From: Glandiceps talaboti | Taxonomy: Eukaryota; Hemichordata; Enteropneusta; Spengelidae | Length of the DNA stretch: 64,000 nucleotides | Direction: 5' to 3' | NCBI RefSeq assembly: GCF_964340395.1 | Contig: NC_135549.1 | Location: 24,304,342-24,368,341 of the forward strand | Part shown: piece after piece, positions 23,456-34,500 of the stretch | Layout: every line of letters begins with the position of its first letter | Numbering within the stretch: position 1 is the stretch's first letter | Position numbers and translations under genes: made by a program | The notes under the pieces: model-generated | Databases searched by the model: none | Seen by the model: the letters and a program-made list of their open reading frames with translations, nothing else | Told to the model about the DNA's origin: nothing

Positions 23456-24034
23456 TGAGAAGGTAAAGATCAAGACCCTTCCCAATGAAATGTTATACAA
23501 TGCAAGATCATTGGTTAGGAAAGTAGGTGAACTTCGGACTGTATGCAATATAATATGAATGATATCCAAATTGCCGCGGTGACTGAAACTTAGTTCTCAG
23601 AAGATATCACCAAAAACATTATATATCCATAGAAAATGGTCACCTTTTTCGCAAAGACCGACAAAAGCAATGTGGTGGTGGTGGTGGTGGGGGTGGGGGG
23701 TGGGGTTGTATATAAATGAGACTCTACAGCCTAGACTTCTAGGCTATCAGAGTGACAACATCGAATCTGTATGGTGCACTGCGCGACCTCATTGGCTACC
23801 AAGGGGAGTAAACCAGTTGCTAATATAATTGGCTGTATATACCACCCACCTGGTAGTGATGAAAAACCCTTGACAAGTCATATTATGAAATGTTGTTGAC
23901 AATACAATTTCAAAGTCGACGTCACCCGAGACTGGTATCATTATTCTTGGCGATTTCAACCGTGTGAACATTAAATCAGTTATCAATAGTTGTAATTTAA
24001 AGCAAGTTGTATCAATTCCAACCACAGTGTGCTC
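23456..24034 (+). mobile_element. Decayed non-LTR retrotransposon (LINE) endonuclease fragment
   Basis: Translating across several frameshifts gives the order expected for an APE-type LINE endonuclease: LYNARSLVRKVGELRTVC, IQIAAVTET, FRKDR with a Gly run, YINETLQPRLLGYQSDNIES, RPHWLPRG, IGCIYHPPGSDEKPL, and GIIILGDFNRVNIKSVINSC. The YHPPG and ILGDFN motifs are characteristic of this domain. Stops and frame changes (for example near 23590 and 23870) show that it is dead. The reverse transcriptase part is absent; the sequence breaks off at the palindrome starting at 24033. Family within CR1/L2/RTE-like elements not determined. Confidence 0.75.
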
Positions 24035-24468
24035 AGGCTCATTTAGTTCTGTTTACAATAATAAACAAAACAGAATAAACATACAGGTAAACAAACAAAC
24101 AGATAAATAAACAAGTAAACAAACAAACAAACAAACAAACAAACAAAATAAACTGACAAATGAGTAGATACATACATGAGTATTACGACAACAAACCAAC
24201 GAACACCCAAACACTGCCCCCCCCCCCCGAAATGGTCACATATGGAAATAACCGTGGGTTATTTCCATATGTGACCATTTGGGGGGGGGGGGGGGTAGTG
24301 TTTGGTTGTTCGTTGATTTGTTGTCGTTTACTCATGTATGTATCTACTCATTTGTCAGTTTATTTTGTTTGTTTGTTTGTTTGTTTACTTGTTTTTTGTG
24401 TGTTTACTTGTATGTTTATTCTGTTTTGTTTATATTTGTAAACAGAACTAAATGAGTCTGGGCCTGAG
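24033..24468. repeat. 436-bp near-perfect palindrome with 3-bp loop
   Basis: The left arm 24033-24253 and right arm 24257-24468 are inverted copies meeting at AAATAACC-GTG-GGTTATTT. They share a poly-C/poly-G block, GGTCACATATGGAAATAA, a CAAA/TTTG microsatellite and CTCATTTAGTTCTGTTTAC at the outer ends; I count only scattered mismatches and a few indels. It sits at the broken end of the LINE fragment. Transcribed, it would form one long hairpin. Confidence 0.9.
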
Positions 24469-24620
24469 GTGATGTTACTCTTGACCTTATATTGTTCCTA
24501 CTTTCTTTCCCAAGTTATGAATTTTAATGTAATATTCAGATTTGACATAGATAATACAGTGAATGAATGCCCACTCAAATTATAATAAAATATACTGCCG
24601 CACATTATAGACAGATACAG

Positions 24621-24698
<78 letters not shown>

Positions 24699-25088
24699 AA
24701 GGCAGGCATACACAATACATTCGCATGGCTGTCACCCAACTCAACACTGAATATAGATTTTAGAAGGTATTGCGGCGAAGCCATAAATCTGTTAATTTTA
24801 ATACTTACTAAACGACCGCTCCTGAGGTTTAATTTGATTCATGAGCAAAATATTTCGCCCCCTTTCAGACCATCACAATTTTCATGCCTCCTCCCCCCCC
24901 CCTGTTTGAAACCTCAATTTTTTTCAGGCCCCACACAATTTCTCTCCAGCCCCCCTGCCGTAAATTCTGACCACAGCCTTATGTTCGAACGCTAGGTACA
25001 ATAAGCAATCCTACTAAAGATTTGTTCTGTATACATGGGTAAATGTCTGTCTGTCTGTCTGTCTGTCTGTATGCTATGTATGTATGTA

Positions 25089-25139
<51 letters not shown>

Positions 25140-25146
25140 ATGTATG

Positions 25147-25180
<34 letters not shown>

Positions 25181-25723
25181 TGTATGTATGTATGTATGTG
25201 TATCTATGTAAACTAGAATAATTTAATTCAAAAACCTTACACCAGTTTCCACTACATGCTTAGATTGATACCACTTAGGGGTAGACCATTCGATATCCTG
25301 GGGGGGGGGCCTTGGAAGATTGGTGGAGTCATTATTTTTTCCCACCTGCTTGCCTGTGAATTATTTTTTCTCTCCTTCGCCTATGCTGGCAACTTTTTTT
25401 CTTTCCTTCTTTGAGATATCCGGATTTTTTTTACGTCAATGTTGAACACCTACAATTTTCTGTTTGGTTTTCGCACAGGGTAATACAGAGAGTAAAAAGA
25501 TGCTGTTCTTCTAGGGGGTCTCCCCCTAGAAGCCCTGGAGGATTTTTACTTCTAAAGGTAATGGTTAGGCTAATCACAGACACTTTCAGACAATAATTTG
25601 CAAGCTTTACAAGACAGCCCTAACATGTAAAAAGCAAAAGAAGACAGAAGTGTTAACCAAAATGCATCCAAAAAAATTTAAATATCAATAGTCTAAGCAG
25701 GGTTCCTGACACCTCGTTCTCTT
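24469..25723. other. Intergenic, microsatellite-rich, no gene recognised
   Basis: Holds a (GA)n run at 24626-24688 ending in poly-G, poly-C patches around 24890-24955, a CTGT run (25045-25069), and long GTAT/GT runs (25076-25203). From about 25270 to 25560 it is T-rich with a G run and a TCTCCCCCTAGAAGCCCTGG phrase, probably an interspersed repeat. Confidence 0.6.
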
Positions 25724-26641
25724 AGGCTGCTTTCACAAAAACTTGAAATTGTTAGGGGGGGGGGGGGGGGGTCGGGAGATTTTTTGTAAAACCCTAATTT
25801 TTTTTTCAAGTACCCCCCTCCCTGCCATATTCCAAAATTTTTCAAGTACCCCCCTGCCAAAGCCACAAATATTTCAAGTACCCCCCTACCCGAATCAATT
25901 TTCAAGTACCCCCCACCCGAATAAATCTTTTTGGAATACTCTTCCTGTGCGTTAACATTCCATACCAAGTACAAAACTGTACATAATACACTTAATACCA
26001 ACTTTGTCCGTTATATATATAATCAATTTGTATATTGGGTATATATATATACACACAAACACCAGTTAAAACAAAATGTTAACCAGTGCATTGCCTTTCC
26101 AAAAAACAACATATACTTGTAAATGAATTACACTTTGAATAACTCTTGTAAAATGATCAGCAGACCAACTGAATCTTTGTTTTCTGTTCTTGTATTAGTA
26201 CATTATACTAGTAGTGTTACAGTTGAATGTCATTTTAGTTGTATTTGCAAATGCACATGTTATCTAAAGAGAGTTTTATACTGTATTGTTCCAGTTCAGT
26301 TTCCTAAATGTGTGCTGAAAGAAATCAAATTGGTCTAAATAACACCGAAAAAACTCTTAATAAAATGCATTGCCATGTATCCTGTTCTTGTTTGATGTAA
26401 ATTAGTTCAATATAATGTCAACAGAAAATAAATGTATGACTCAAAAATGCCAGCCACATTTCATCTAACAGAATAGGAATCAAGTGAAATATATTAGTGG
26501 TAATGATAATTAAGATGGCCCTATTATCATAGTAATTGTATATCTTTGAACCTGGTAAAGAGCCTGATTATTGGACTGGTTTTGACGTTAGATTACAAAG
26601 GTGAATGCAGGATTTTAAACAAAGTCTCAGAATGTGTTTAT

Positions 26642-26732
26642 TTAAATTTTTGATTTCCAAGTGGTAGCCCTCCTTCCAAATCTTGTGTATATAAACATGG
26701 CATTGTCATCATCATCATCATCATCATCATCG

Positions 26733-26777
<45 letters not shown>

Positions 26778-27303
26778 GACCTAATTTCTCCTTCAACTTC
26801 ATCAGAGTTGGAACTAGCTGTATCATCATTCTCACTGTCACTGTCATCAGATGACAAATCACTCTCACTTTCTTTAGATTGATAATAGTGGCATCTTACA
26901 GCCTCAACTTTGTCTATTGTGTGCATTCCTGCCACAGCTGGAATTTCATAGTTGGAATGGTACTTATCGAGTTCTTTCACTTTCAATTTGGAAATGTCAC
27001 CGTTTCTGACAAGCGCATCCCAGTCATATTCATAAAAAAAATTTCAGCATGTTGCTCCCTTTCTTTCATTCTTTTTCTTTCCCTCATAGAGGCAAGTGTT
27101 CTCTGTTGTTCTAAATGAAGGATTGCTCCCTTTAATATCTCTTTCTTGACACACAGTTTCTTGCTCAATTCGTCAAGTTTCTCAACATTTTTACTTGACA
27201 CTAACCCTTTACTATACAGGTGTTTTACGGTAGTTGTGCACGGGTTGGAAGTCATCTGGTGGTCTTTCACTACCATCATCTCTTGTTAATGGTGTTGAGA
27301 ATA
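26642..27303 (-). pseudogene. Frameshifted SAP-like-domain protein remnant with poly-Asp tail
   Basis: Minus-strand pieces in successive frames read STPLTRDDGSERPPDDFQPV, then LYSKGLVSSKNVEKLDELSK through a basic REKRM-like helix (ASMRERKRMKEREQHAE), then LKVKELDKYHSNYEIPAV with DKVEAVRCHYY, then an acidic Ser/Asp region with about 24 consecutive Asp from an (ATC)n microsatellite (26707-26777). At least two frameshifts break it. The leucine/lysine-rich segment resembles SAP-like modules at the C-terminus of transposon-associated proteins in invertebrates (from memory of the family). It lies inside the inverted-repeat-bounded element, so it is probably transposon-derived. N-terminal part missing. 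Confidence 0.5.
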
Positions 27304-27810
27304 CATCCATATAGTGTCAAAGTTTATTTATTTATCTTTATATTTACAAGTAATAGTATATTCATGCAAAGTTGAAAAGTATGTGCAAAAAACTTATTTC
27401 ACTTTTTCTCTGTTAACTCAGCTAGTGAGATATTGTCTTCTGTTTCACATGCAGCAGACGTTGCCAATATGCTAATTTTAGGAAATATTTAGAATGTGTT
27501 ATTAAAAGTTTGTGTTGAAAATTATAGTCGTATCTATAGGATGAAAAAATAACTTGCATATCATTGTGATAACCATAAACCAAAACACAGTCATGTCACA
27601 AAGAATATTTTCAGTACAGTGTAAAGGTAATTTCACACATTAAATGAACCAAATTTCAGTAGATAGTAGTGTACATGAAAGACACTGGTATTTTCAGACA
27701 AAAAACAATCTGTACCACTCAATTCGCCCATACTAAAAGAAAATTAAAATTTGACTGTTTTTGTTTTTCATTTTACTAACTTGTGAGCAACTGCTGTTTG
27801 TAGCCGCCGC

Positions 27811-27862
<52 letters not shown>
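27811..27862. repeat. (TTG)n microsatellite
   Basis: About seventeen uninterrupted TTG units inside the inverted-repeat-bounded element. Confidence 0.97.
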
Positions 27863-28567
27863 GAAAAAGGAAGACCAACATTTTAAAAGCTTATTTTCCC
27901 ATGTTTGCAAAGTCATGATGTCAATTTATTTTCAGGTACCCCCCCCCCCCCTCTACAACCCAAAACATTTTTTCAGGTACCCCCCACACACACTATCCAT
28001 ATATTTTCAAGTCGTCCCCCCCCCTAAAAATCTCCCGACCCCCCCAACAAGTTTTTTGTGAAAGCAGCCTTAGCTGCTGAATACTAGTACTGGTGTTGTC
28101 CATGCTGTTTTCTCTCGACCTTCCAGCTCAAAACCACAGACTTCCACAAGTAAACACAACTTACAGTAGTATCCACCACATATTCATAATGCCTCAGTGG
28201 TGCATGGTGTCTTCAATTTAACCGCTCAAAGTTGTAGGTGAAAGCACAATTGTAGTCAAAATATATCAATAGTATCTCGATATTTTATTATATTCTGAAA
28301 CATATCTCGGGAAACAAGTGTCTGAAAATCCTCAATGTCTGCCCCCCCCCCCCCCCTCAAAATCAAATGATCTGTCGGATTGACCCCTTGTCACGTGCGA
28401 GGTACCACTTTTAGAGCGCCCTCAAACCGAGGTCAAAGTTCAGTTGTGACTCCATTGACGTTTTACCGGTTGTTGTCGTTTGCATGTTTGCCCGATCATA
28501 CGTACGGAAGCGGCAGGATGTGAAATATCAATGAATTTAGTTAATATTACAGGTAGAATCAAGTAAG

Positions 28568-31500
28568 ATGTATCGCGCAGCGTACTCATTTCAAAATGAT
28601 GACGAAAAGACCCTGAACTTTCAGAGGGGTGACAAGTTCACCTTGATCGACCGGAGTGATCAAAACTGGTGGCAGGTCATAAATGCAAGTGGAAACATTG
28701 GCTATGTCCCTGCCAACTATGTAGAGAAAGATCAGGTATTTATCAAAATTCACGTTATTATTTTGAAAAAACCCACTGTTGTAATTACTTATTTGGTGCG
28801 ATTAGATAGTTGAGATGGGTTGGCATACCTTTTCGACTGAAAACTACCCAGTGATATATGGACGCAGTTTGAAATGCAAGACACACCCACCCCTCCCCCT
28901 GTCTATCGAATCATGCAAATAGTACTTCGCAGAAAAAAATACGCGTTATCAATTATTGTATGCTCAGTGTTACACCTAGTCCTGACTAGGCAGACTACTG
29001 GACTCGATTCTGACAATGTCCTTACAGTGACGGAAATCCCGACTTACTCCGTCTGCAAGTAGGACTATGTTACAACTGAAGTACATGAAATTACTGTCAC
29101 TGTTATAATTTATTTTATCAATATAATGTCTTTTTTTCCTTCTTTTAAAAAAACAAACAAACCATTTCATGCATAGAGGTATCCGGCTATAACACGAATG
29201 TAACATTATTTAAAGAGAAAAGAGAAAATGAGATGATTTTCTCTATTTTTCCCAGTAACAGAGAGTGAAAGTTATTTTCCTTGCTTGATTTTTTGTAATA
29301 TAGCATAGCACCCCCCCCCCCCCCATCCCACGGATATGGAAAAGAATATTGATAAAAATTACAATGAATATTTCACGGTATATAAGGATTGCTGTGTTAT
29401 ATGGTGTTTTTTTTTTATTGACAGGTTTCGCACGATGATGTGTTGTCGTCCATAGACCGTGCAATGGAATCTATTCACTTAGCAGCAACAAGCAAATCAG
29501 GACATTATACTAGAGAACAACGTGAATGTCTAGAGTAAGACAATATTGTGTAAAACTTGACTTGAATGTTTGATGTCTTTCAGTTCTTAAGAATGAAAAG
29601 AGATGAAAAGAGCACACTTACCTAAATCAAAGTTTCCTTGTTTTGAATTTGTAAAATCACACTGTAGTAGTAGGATATGCTGTAGTTCTGTATATTTATG
29701 TGAAGTCATGATGCATGATGGCACGAATGGTTAGAGTGGCTGGCTTTTGAATGTACAGGTTGTAGGTTCAAGCCCTGTCACTGCCATTTGTTTCTGAATG
29801 GCTAAAGTCCTTGGACAAGCTTGATTTGAACCACGATTGTGCCTCAGTCTACCCAAACCTGGAAATTGGGGACTTGGTGGGATAGAGGTTACAATGTGAA
29901 TGCTTAAATCCTATCGCTTATAGAGCCTGCAATGGATTGTATGTTCTCCAGGGAGTTTAGGAAGTAAAGGGCCAATGTGCTGTTATAGATCTGTGCCAGT
30001 GGCATTTTGAGTACAGAGTGGGAATTAAATAATAACACATGCCAATGAGGGCATTATCACAATTTAGTGCCTGCACATGGGTTGGCACTCTTTACCAAAA
30101 TTTTTTAAAATTGTGATGTTGCCCGAGCACATGTGTTATTAATTTTATTACACTGTCCATGCATCATTCGTGCAATCATTCACATAGCTATTCTTCATTC
30201 ATCATCATTCGTCATCGATAGAAAAGTTTCCTTTTCAAGGTGTATTTCCAAATTGTACTTGTAGTTAAGCATCAAATACAGACATGGCATGCATTATTTG
30301 TAGGAGCTAATCTGTAATTATATTTATTCAAATTTCTGCAAGAAATAAACTTGTGTGACTTACTGTGGTTAGTTTGCCATCTCAAGCGCGTAAAACTGGA
30401 AAACATGCGCAGAATAGATGTGCAACGGTAGAAATAAATCGAGCGGGCAATAGTGCCGGGCATTAGTCTGTGCTCACGTGAGCTATATCACTGCGCAGGC
30501 AATACTCTATTTAAAGTAGGTCATGTGATTTGATTCTGACTAATGGCAGCTTGTGTAAGAACGTCAAGGTGTAATGAAGTGCTGTATAAAAACCAACAGT
30601 ATTATTATTATTAGAATAATGCATGAATACAGTTGCTAGTCAACTTGTCCCAAAACAACTCATCCCACTACCTCACACTGTGCTCCGTGAATTTTCATGA
30701 AGTTTGTATATAGTACACATTAGATTGCAACATAAATGATGCCAGGATTCCATTTTTAAAAATTTATGATGAGAGCATTTTAAAGTTACCAAGACAAGAA
30801 TATGCCACCCAGTTTATGGTTTAAATTGCTTCAAATCATTGGACGTTTGGCTGTGCATTTCTCGACTCTAAATGTCTTTTTTGATACTACCATTTATTGA
30901 AGAGACTCTACAAATGTACTTGGGGTATCGTTGTTGGATGAGATTATTAGGGCTCTTAGATGGCACACGATAATGGTGAGACGAGCTGACTGTGGTATGA
31001 GTGTATGGAATGAGTTGGTGTGGAACAAATTAGTCTGGGACAACATGGAAGTGACCTCAACCCATGAAGAATACACTATGCTCAAAATGATGTCTTGACA
31101 TTCTTATTGTGTATTAAATTTAGTATTGATTTTCTAGCAGTTTGATGATTGTTTTTTTCTTTCTTTTCAAATTTAAAGTAAATTGGTCAAACACAGACGT
31201 TCAATTATGTCTAAGACGGGGGAAACATTACTCAGTCAACCAAGAAGAAAAGCTCCAAGTCCACCAAGTGCAAGCAAAGCTAGCGCTGACACTAGCCCTA
31301 AGCAACAACAACAACAACAACAACAATATCATCATAAACAACAACAACACCAACAAGGAAAGGCAAAGTCACAAAGATCATCAATGAAAGGTCATAGAGC
31401 ACCGCAACCTCCTGTGCGAGGAGACTCAGTTACATCTGAAGAAGATACACAATTATCATCTGCTACTACCAAAACTGTCAAAACAAGGGATAACAGCCGT

Positions 31501-34500
31501 AAAAGTCTAGCATCAGCACCACCACAGGCATTCTCAAAAACTACATCAGTTTCAGGTCTTCCAAGTCCATCATCATCAGCACCACAGGCATTTTCACAAA
31601 GTACATCAGTTTCAGGCCTAGGAAGACCATTACCACCACCCCCTGAGACATTCTCGCAGACTACATCAGTTTCAGGCCTAGCAAGTCCGACACCACCACC
31701 CCCTGAAACATTCTCACAGACTACATCAGTTTCAGGCCTTGCAAGACCATTACCACCACCCCCTGAGACATTCTCGCAGACTACATCAGTTTCAGGCCTA
31801 GCAAGTCCGACACCACCACCCCCTGAGACATTCTCACAGACTACATCAGTTTCAGGCCTAGCAAGTCCTACACCACCACCCCCTGAAACATTCTCGCAGA
31901 CTACATCAGTTTCAGGCCTAGCAAGTCCGACACCACCACCCCCTGAAACATTCTCGCAGACTACATCAGTTTCAGGCCTAGCAAGTCCGACACCACCACC
32001 ACCAGAGACATTCTCACAGACTACATCAGTTTCAGGCCTAGCAAGTCCTACGCCACCACCACCAGAGACATTCTCACTAAGTACATCAGTTTCAGGCCTT
32101 GCCAGTCCCAGCCAAACAGGCATCAGTGCTCCTGTACCTGAAAATATAGCTGGAGAACTGATAGAAATTGTAAGAGTAAACACTAATCTAAGTTATGACA
32201 AATCCAGGCTTGCTGTTGGTACTACATTAAGTCATATTGGTAGTAGTATACCTGCCATTGCTAATATTATGGAAACCATTCTCAAAAAATTAGCAAAAGA
32301 ACATGTGAGTATAAGTTTAGTCATTAAGTAACTATTATTACCAGGCGCTACTTGCATTGTAGTGCTAGCATACTAGAGGTTGTGTAAATATGGTTTAGAA
32401 AATGGTATTGCATAAATTTATGCGAATGAGTATGCGAATGAATGAGTGATCCTCGGATTTGAAACTGCATGATCCTATGAATTTTATGGCATTTTGCTGT
32501 TTCAGATACACATGTGATAACAACAGAACCCCATGACACAAGAAGGACATGCATGCACTGAACATGTCCTCAACTACCTAATTATAGTATCATCACCAAA
32601 AAATTAATGTAGAAATATTATTGTTATTGTTACAGAAAGAGGGTGATACTATGGACAATCTTGAAGGTAGTTATGATGCAGAGAGACTGGAAGTCATCTT
32701 TTCAGAGCTGACTAGTTGTAAAGATGATTCACAACAAAGAAGCTGGGCCTTGCATGAAGATGAAGCTATCATACTGGAGTACATACAGGAATTGACTACC
32801 ATACTGGTAAGCTGAAGTAGTGTCTAATCAGTGTGTCCTCTGTAAATGATAGCCAAATTTTGTTGTTGTGAGTCAAAATGATAAAAACTGGCATTTCTTT
32901 TGAGTCACCACATAGGAAGAGATAGGGGAACACCTAATTTTGGTGCGTCACTAGAAATTTTGTGCCAAATGGGCTTAGAGGGCACACTCTATCTAATTAA
33001 AATAAAATTCCAGTTAGACTTATTTATGGTTGTATTGGTTACTGCTATCAACTGAAATATAATTTTGGGTGATAAATATTAAAATAGCACCTTGGTTAGT
33101 ATTAAGTGACTTAACTTTGAAATATTGTACAGAAGCCTAACTTAAGATTTAAATTGTTGGTGACCATTTTGGAATTTCCTGCAAGGGTTCATGGGAAAAT
33201 CTCTTGTTATGACATGTTTACCCTATCCTCTTTGTCTTTACAGTCTTTTATTTGTGACGACGAATGATTTAGAGGTTTCGTTTATAACCCTTACTTAGAA
33301 AGCCTTGCTAAGTATAATGATATGACTGAAGACGCTGGGCCCAATTAAGGCATTTCACTACAATAGCATACTGTGTCTCTGAAATCTTTTCAGCTCACTG
33401 CTACTATTTGCTGTCAGTGTTTCTAAAACTTGTTTTGAAATGATATATGGGTATATCTGCAAACAAAATATTGGATTTAAACTCCCTTAAAGTTAAAGGG
33501 GCACAAGCTGAGTTTATACGTATTTGAACATAGATTTTGGTGCATATTGAGAAGGTATGCACAGTATTGTAATTCCTGTAGCATACTTTAACCAAGCACT
33601 TGCAATTGATTGAACTCAAACCTGGTATTAAGATACAACTGTTACCCATAAACAATCCGATGACGTAATTTATGAGTAACAGTATCAAAAAATGTTCAGA
33701 AAATCCCTACTATGCAATCAACTATTCTAACAATGCCAGAAGACAATTGTAATGTTATAGAAGACATGCATTGATAATTAACATTATACTAGGATGTGGT
33801 TTTCTTTATAAGTATTTTCACCTGAGTAAAAAGTTTATAAACTCAGCTTGTGCCACTTTAATTTTCGAATTCCCTTCAAGACTGGAGTGAGTTATTATTC
33901 CAAGGAATGTTGACAGTGTCTGGTATATGTCAAACAATAGGGAACTTGCAATCCAGACTGAGCATGCTCAGATGCAAAGGACTATGGGATTATCTGTGGT
34001 TATTGTAAAACCTAATCTAGAGCTAGCGATAAAAAAACCCTCCCACAATGGTCAGGGTAACTATGAATTGATTATTTGTGGTTACAAACAATGTAACAGT
34101 ATTGTTTACAATACCAATTCATTAGTATTTATTATCACATTTCCCATGATGCAACATTCAACATGGTGGGTTTGCAACATTCTCGCAAGCCAGAGTTATT
34201 ATTTTTAAAAACCTGTGGGAGGCTCGTTAAGTTACGTTGCCGTAAAACAGGCTGTGGTTTGTGACGATGGTTTGCAAGTTCCCTATTGACACAGGTACTG
34301 GTATTACATGTACTAGTTCAGGTACATGGCATTCTAAGGGTTAAACTTAAAGCAATATTTGGTAACAAAAGTTTATTAGTGTTTGAATATGTACATGATC
34401 AAATTGCGAGATGTAAATTTATTTTAAATCTCTCTTCGATGGAAATTAAGACAAAATCGTTCTGAAAAGACACATTTTTGTTTCTGGTACATGTACATGA

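Larger units (their letters stand above)
25724..28070. mobile_element. Inverted-repeat-bounded element, ~2.35 kb
   Basis: The left end AGGCTGCTTTCACAAAAACT and the right end, its inverse TTTTTTGTGAAAGCAGCCT, are followed inwards by poly-G/C and TCGGGAGATTTTT on the left or AAAAATCTCCCGA on the right. Just inside, both sides carry repeated TTTCAAGTACCCCCC phrases, but these point the same way, so the arms are only partly inverted. The interior holds the frameshifted SAP-like pseudogene and a (TTG)n run. No transposase motif is visible. No convincing target duplication was seen. Confidence 0.5.

Noticed and set aside
26661-26882. Plus-strand poly-Ser ORF
   Set aside because: It is the complement of the poly-Asp (ATC)n tract in the minus-strand pseudogene.
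29718-29785. tRNA gene suggested by box A and box B
   Set aside because: The sequence continues into a SINE body shared with another copy and does not fold as a complete cloverleaf by eye.
31392-32183. 263-codon minus-strand ORF opposite SPIN90 exon 3
   Set aside because: It is a shadow of the 60-bp coding repeat; the plus strand has splice sites and a conserved protein.
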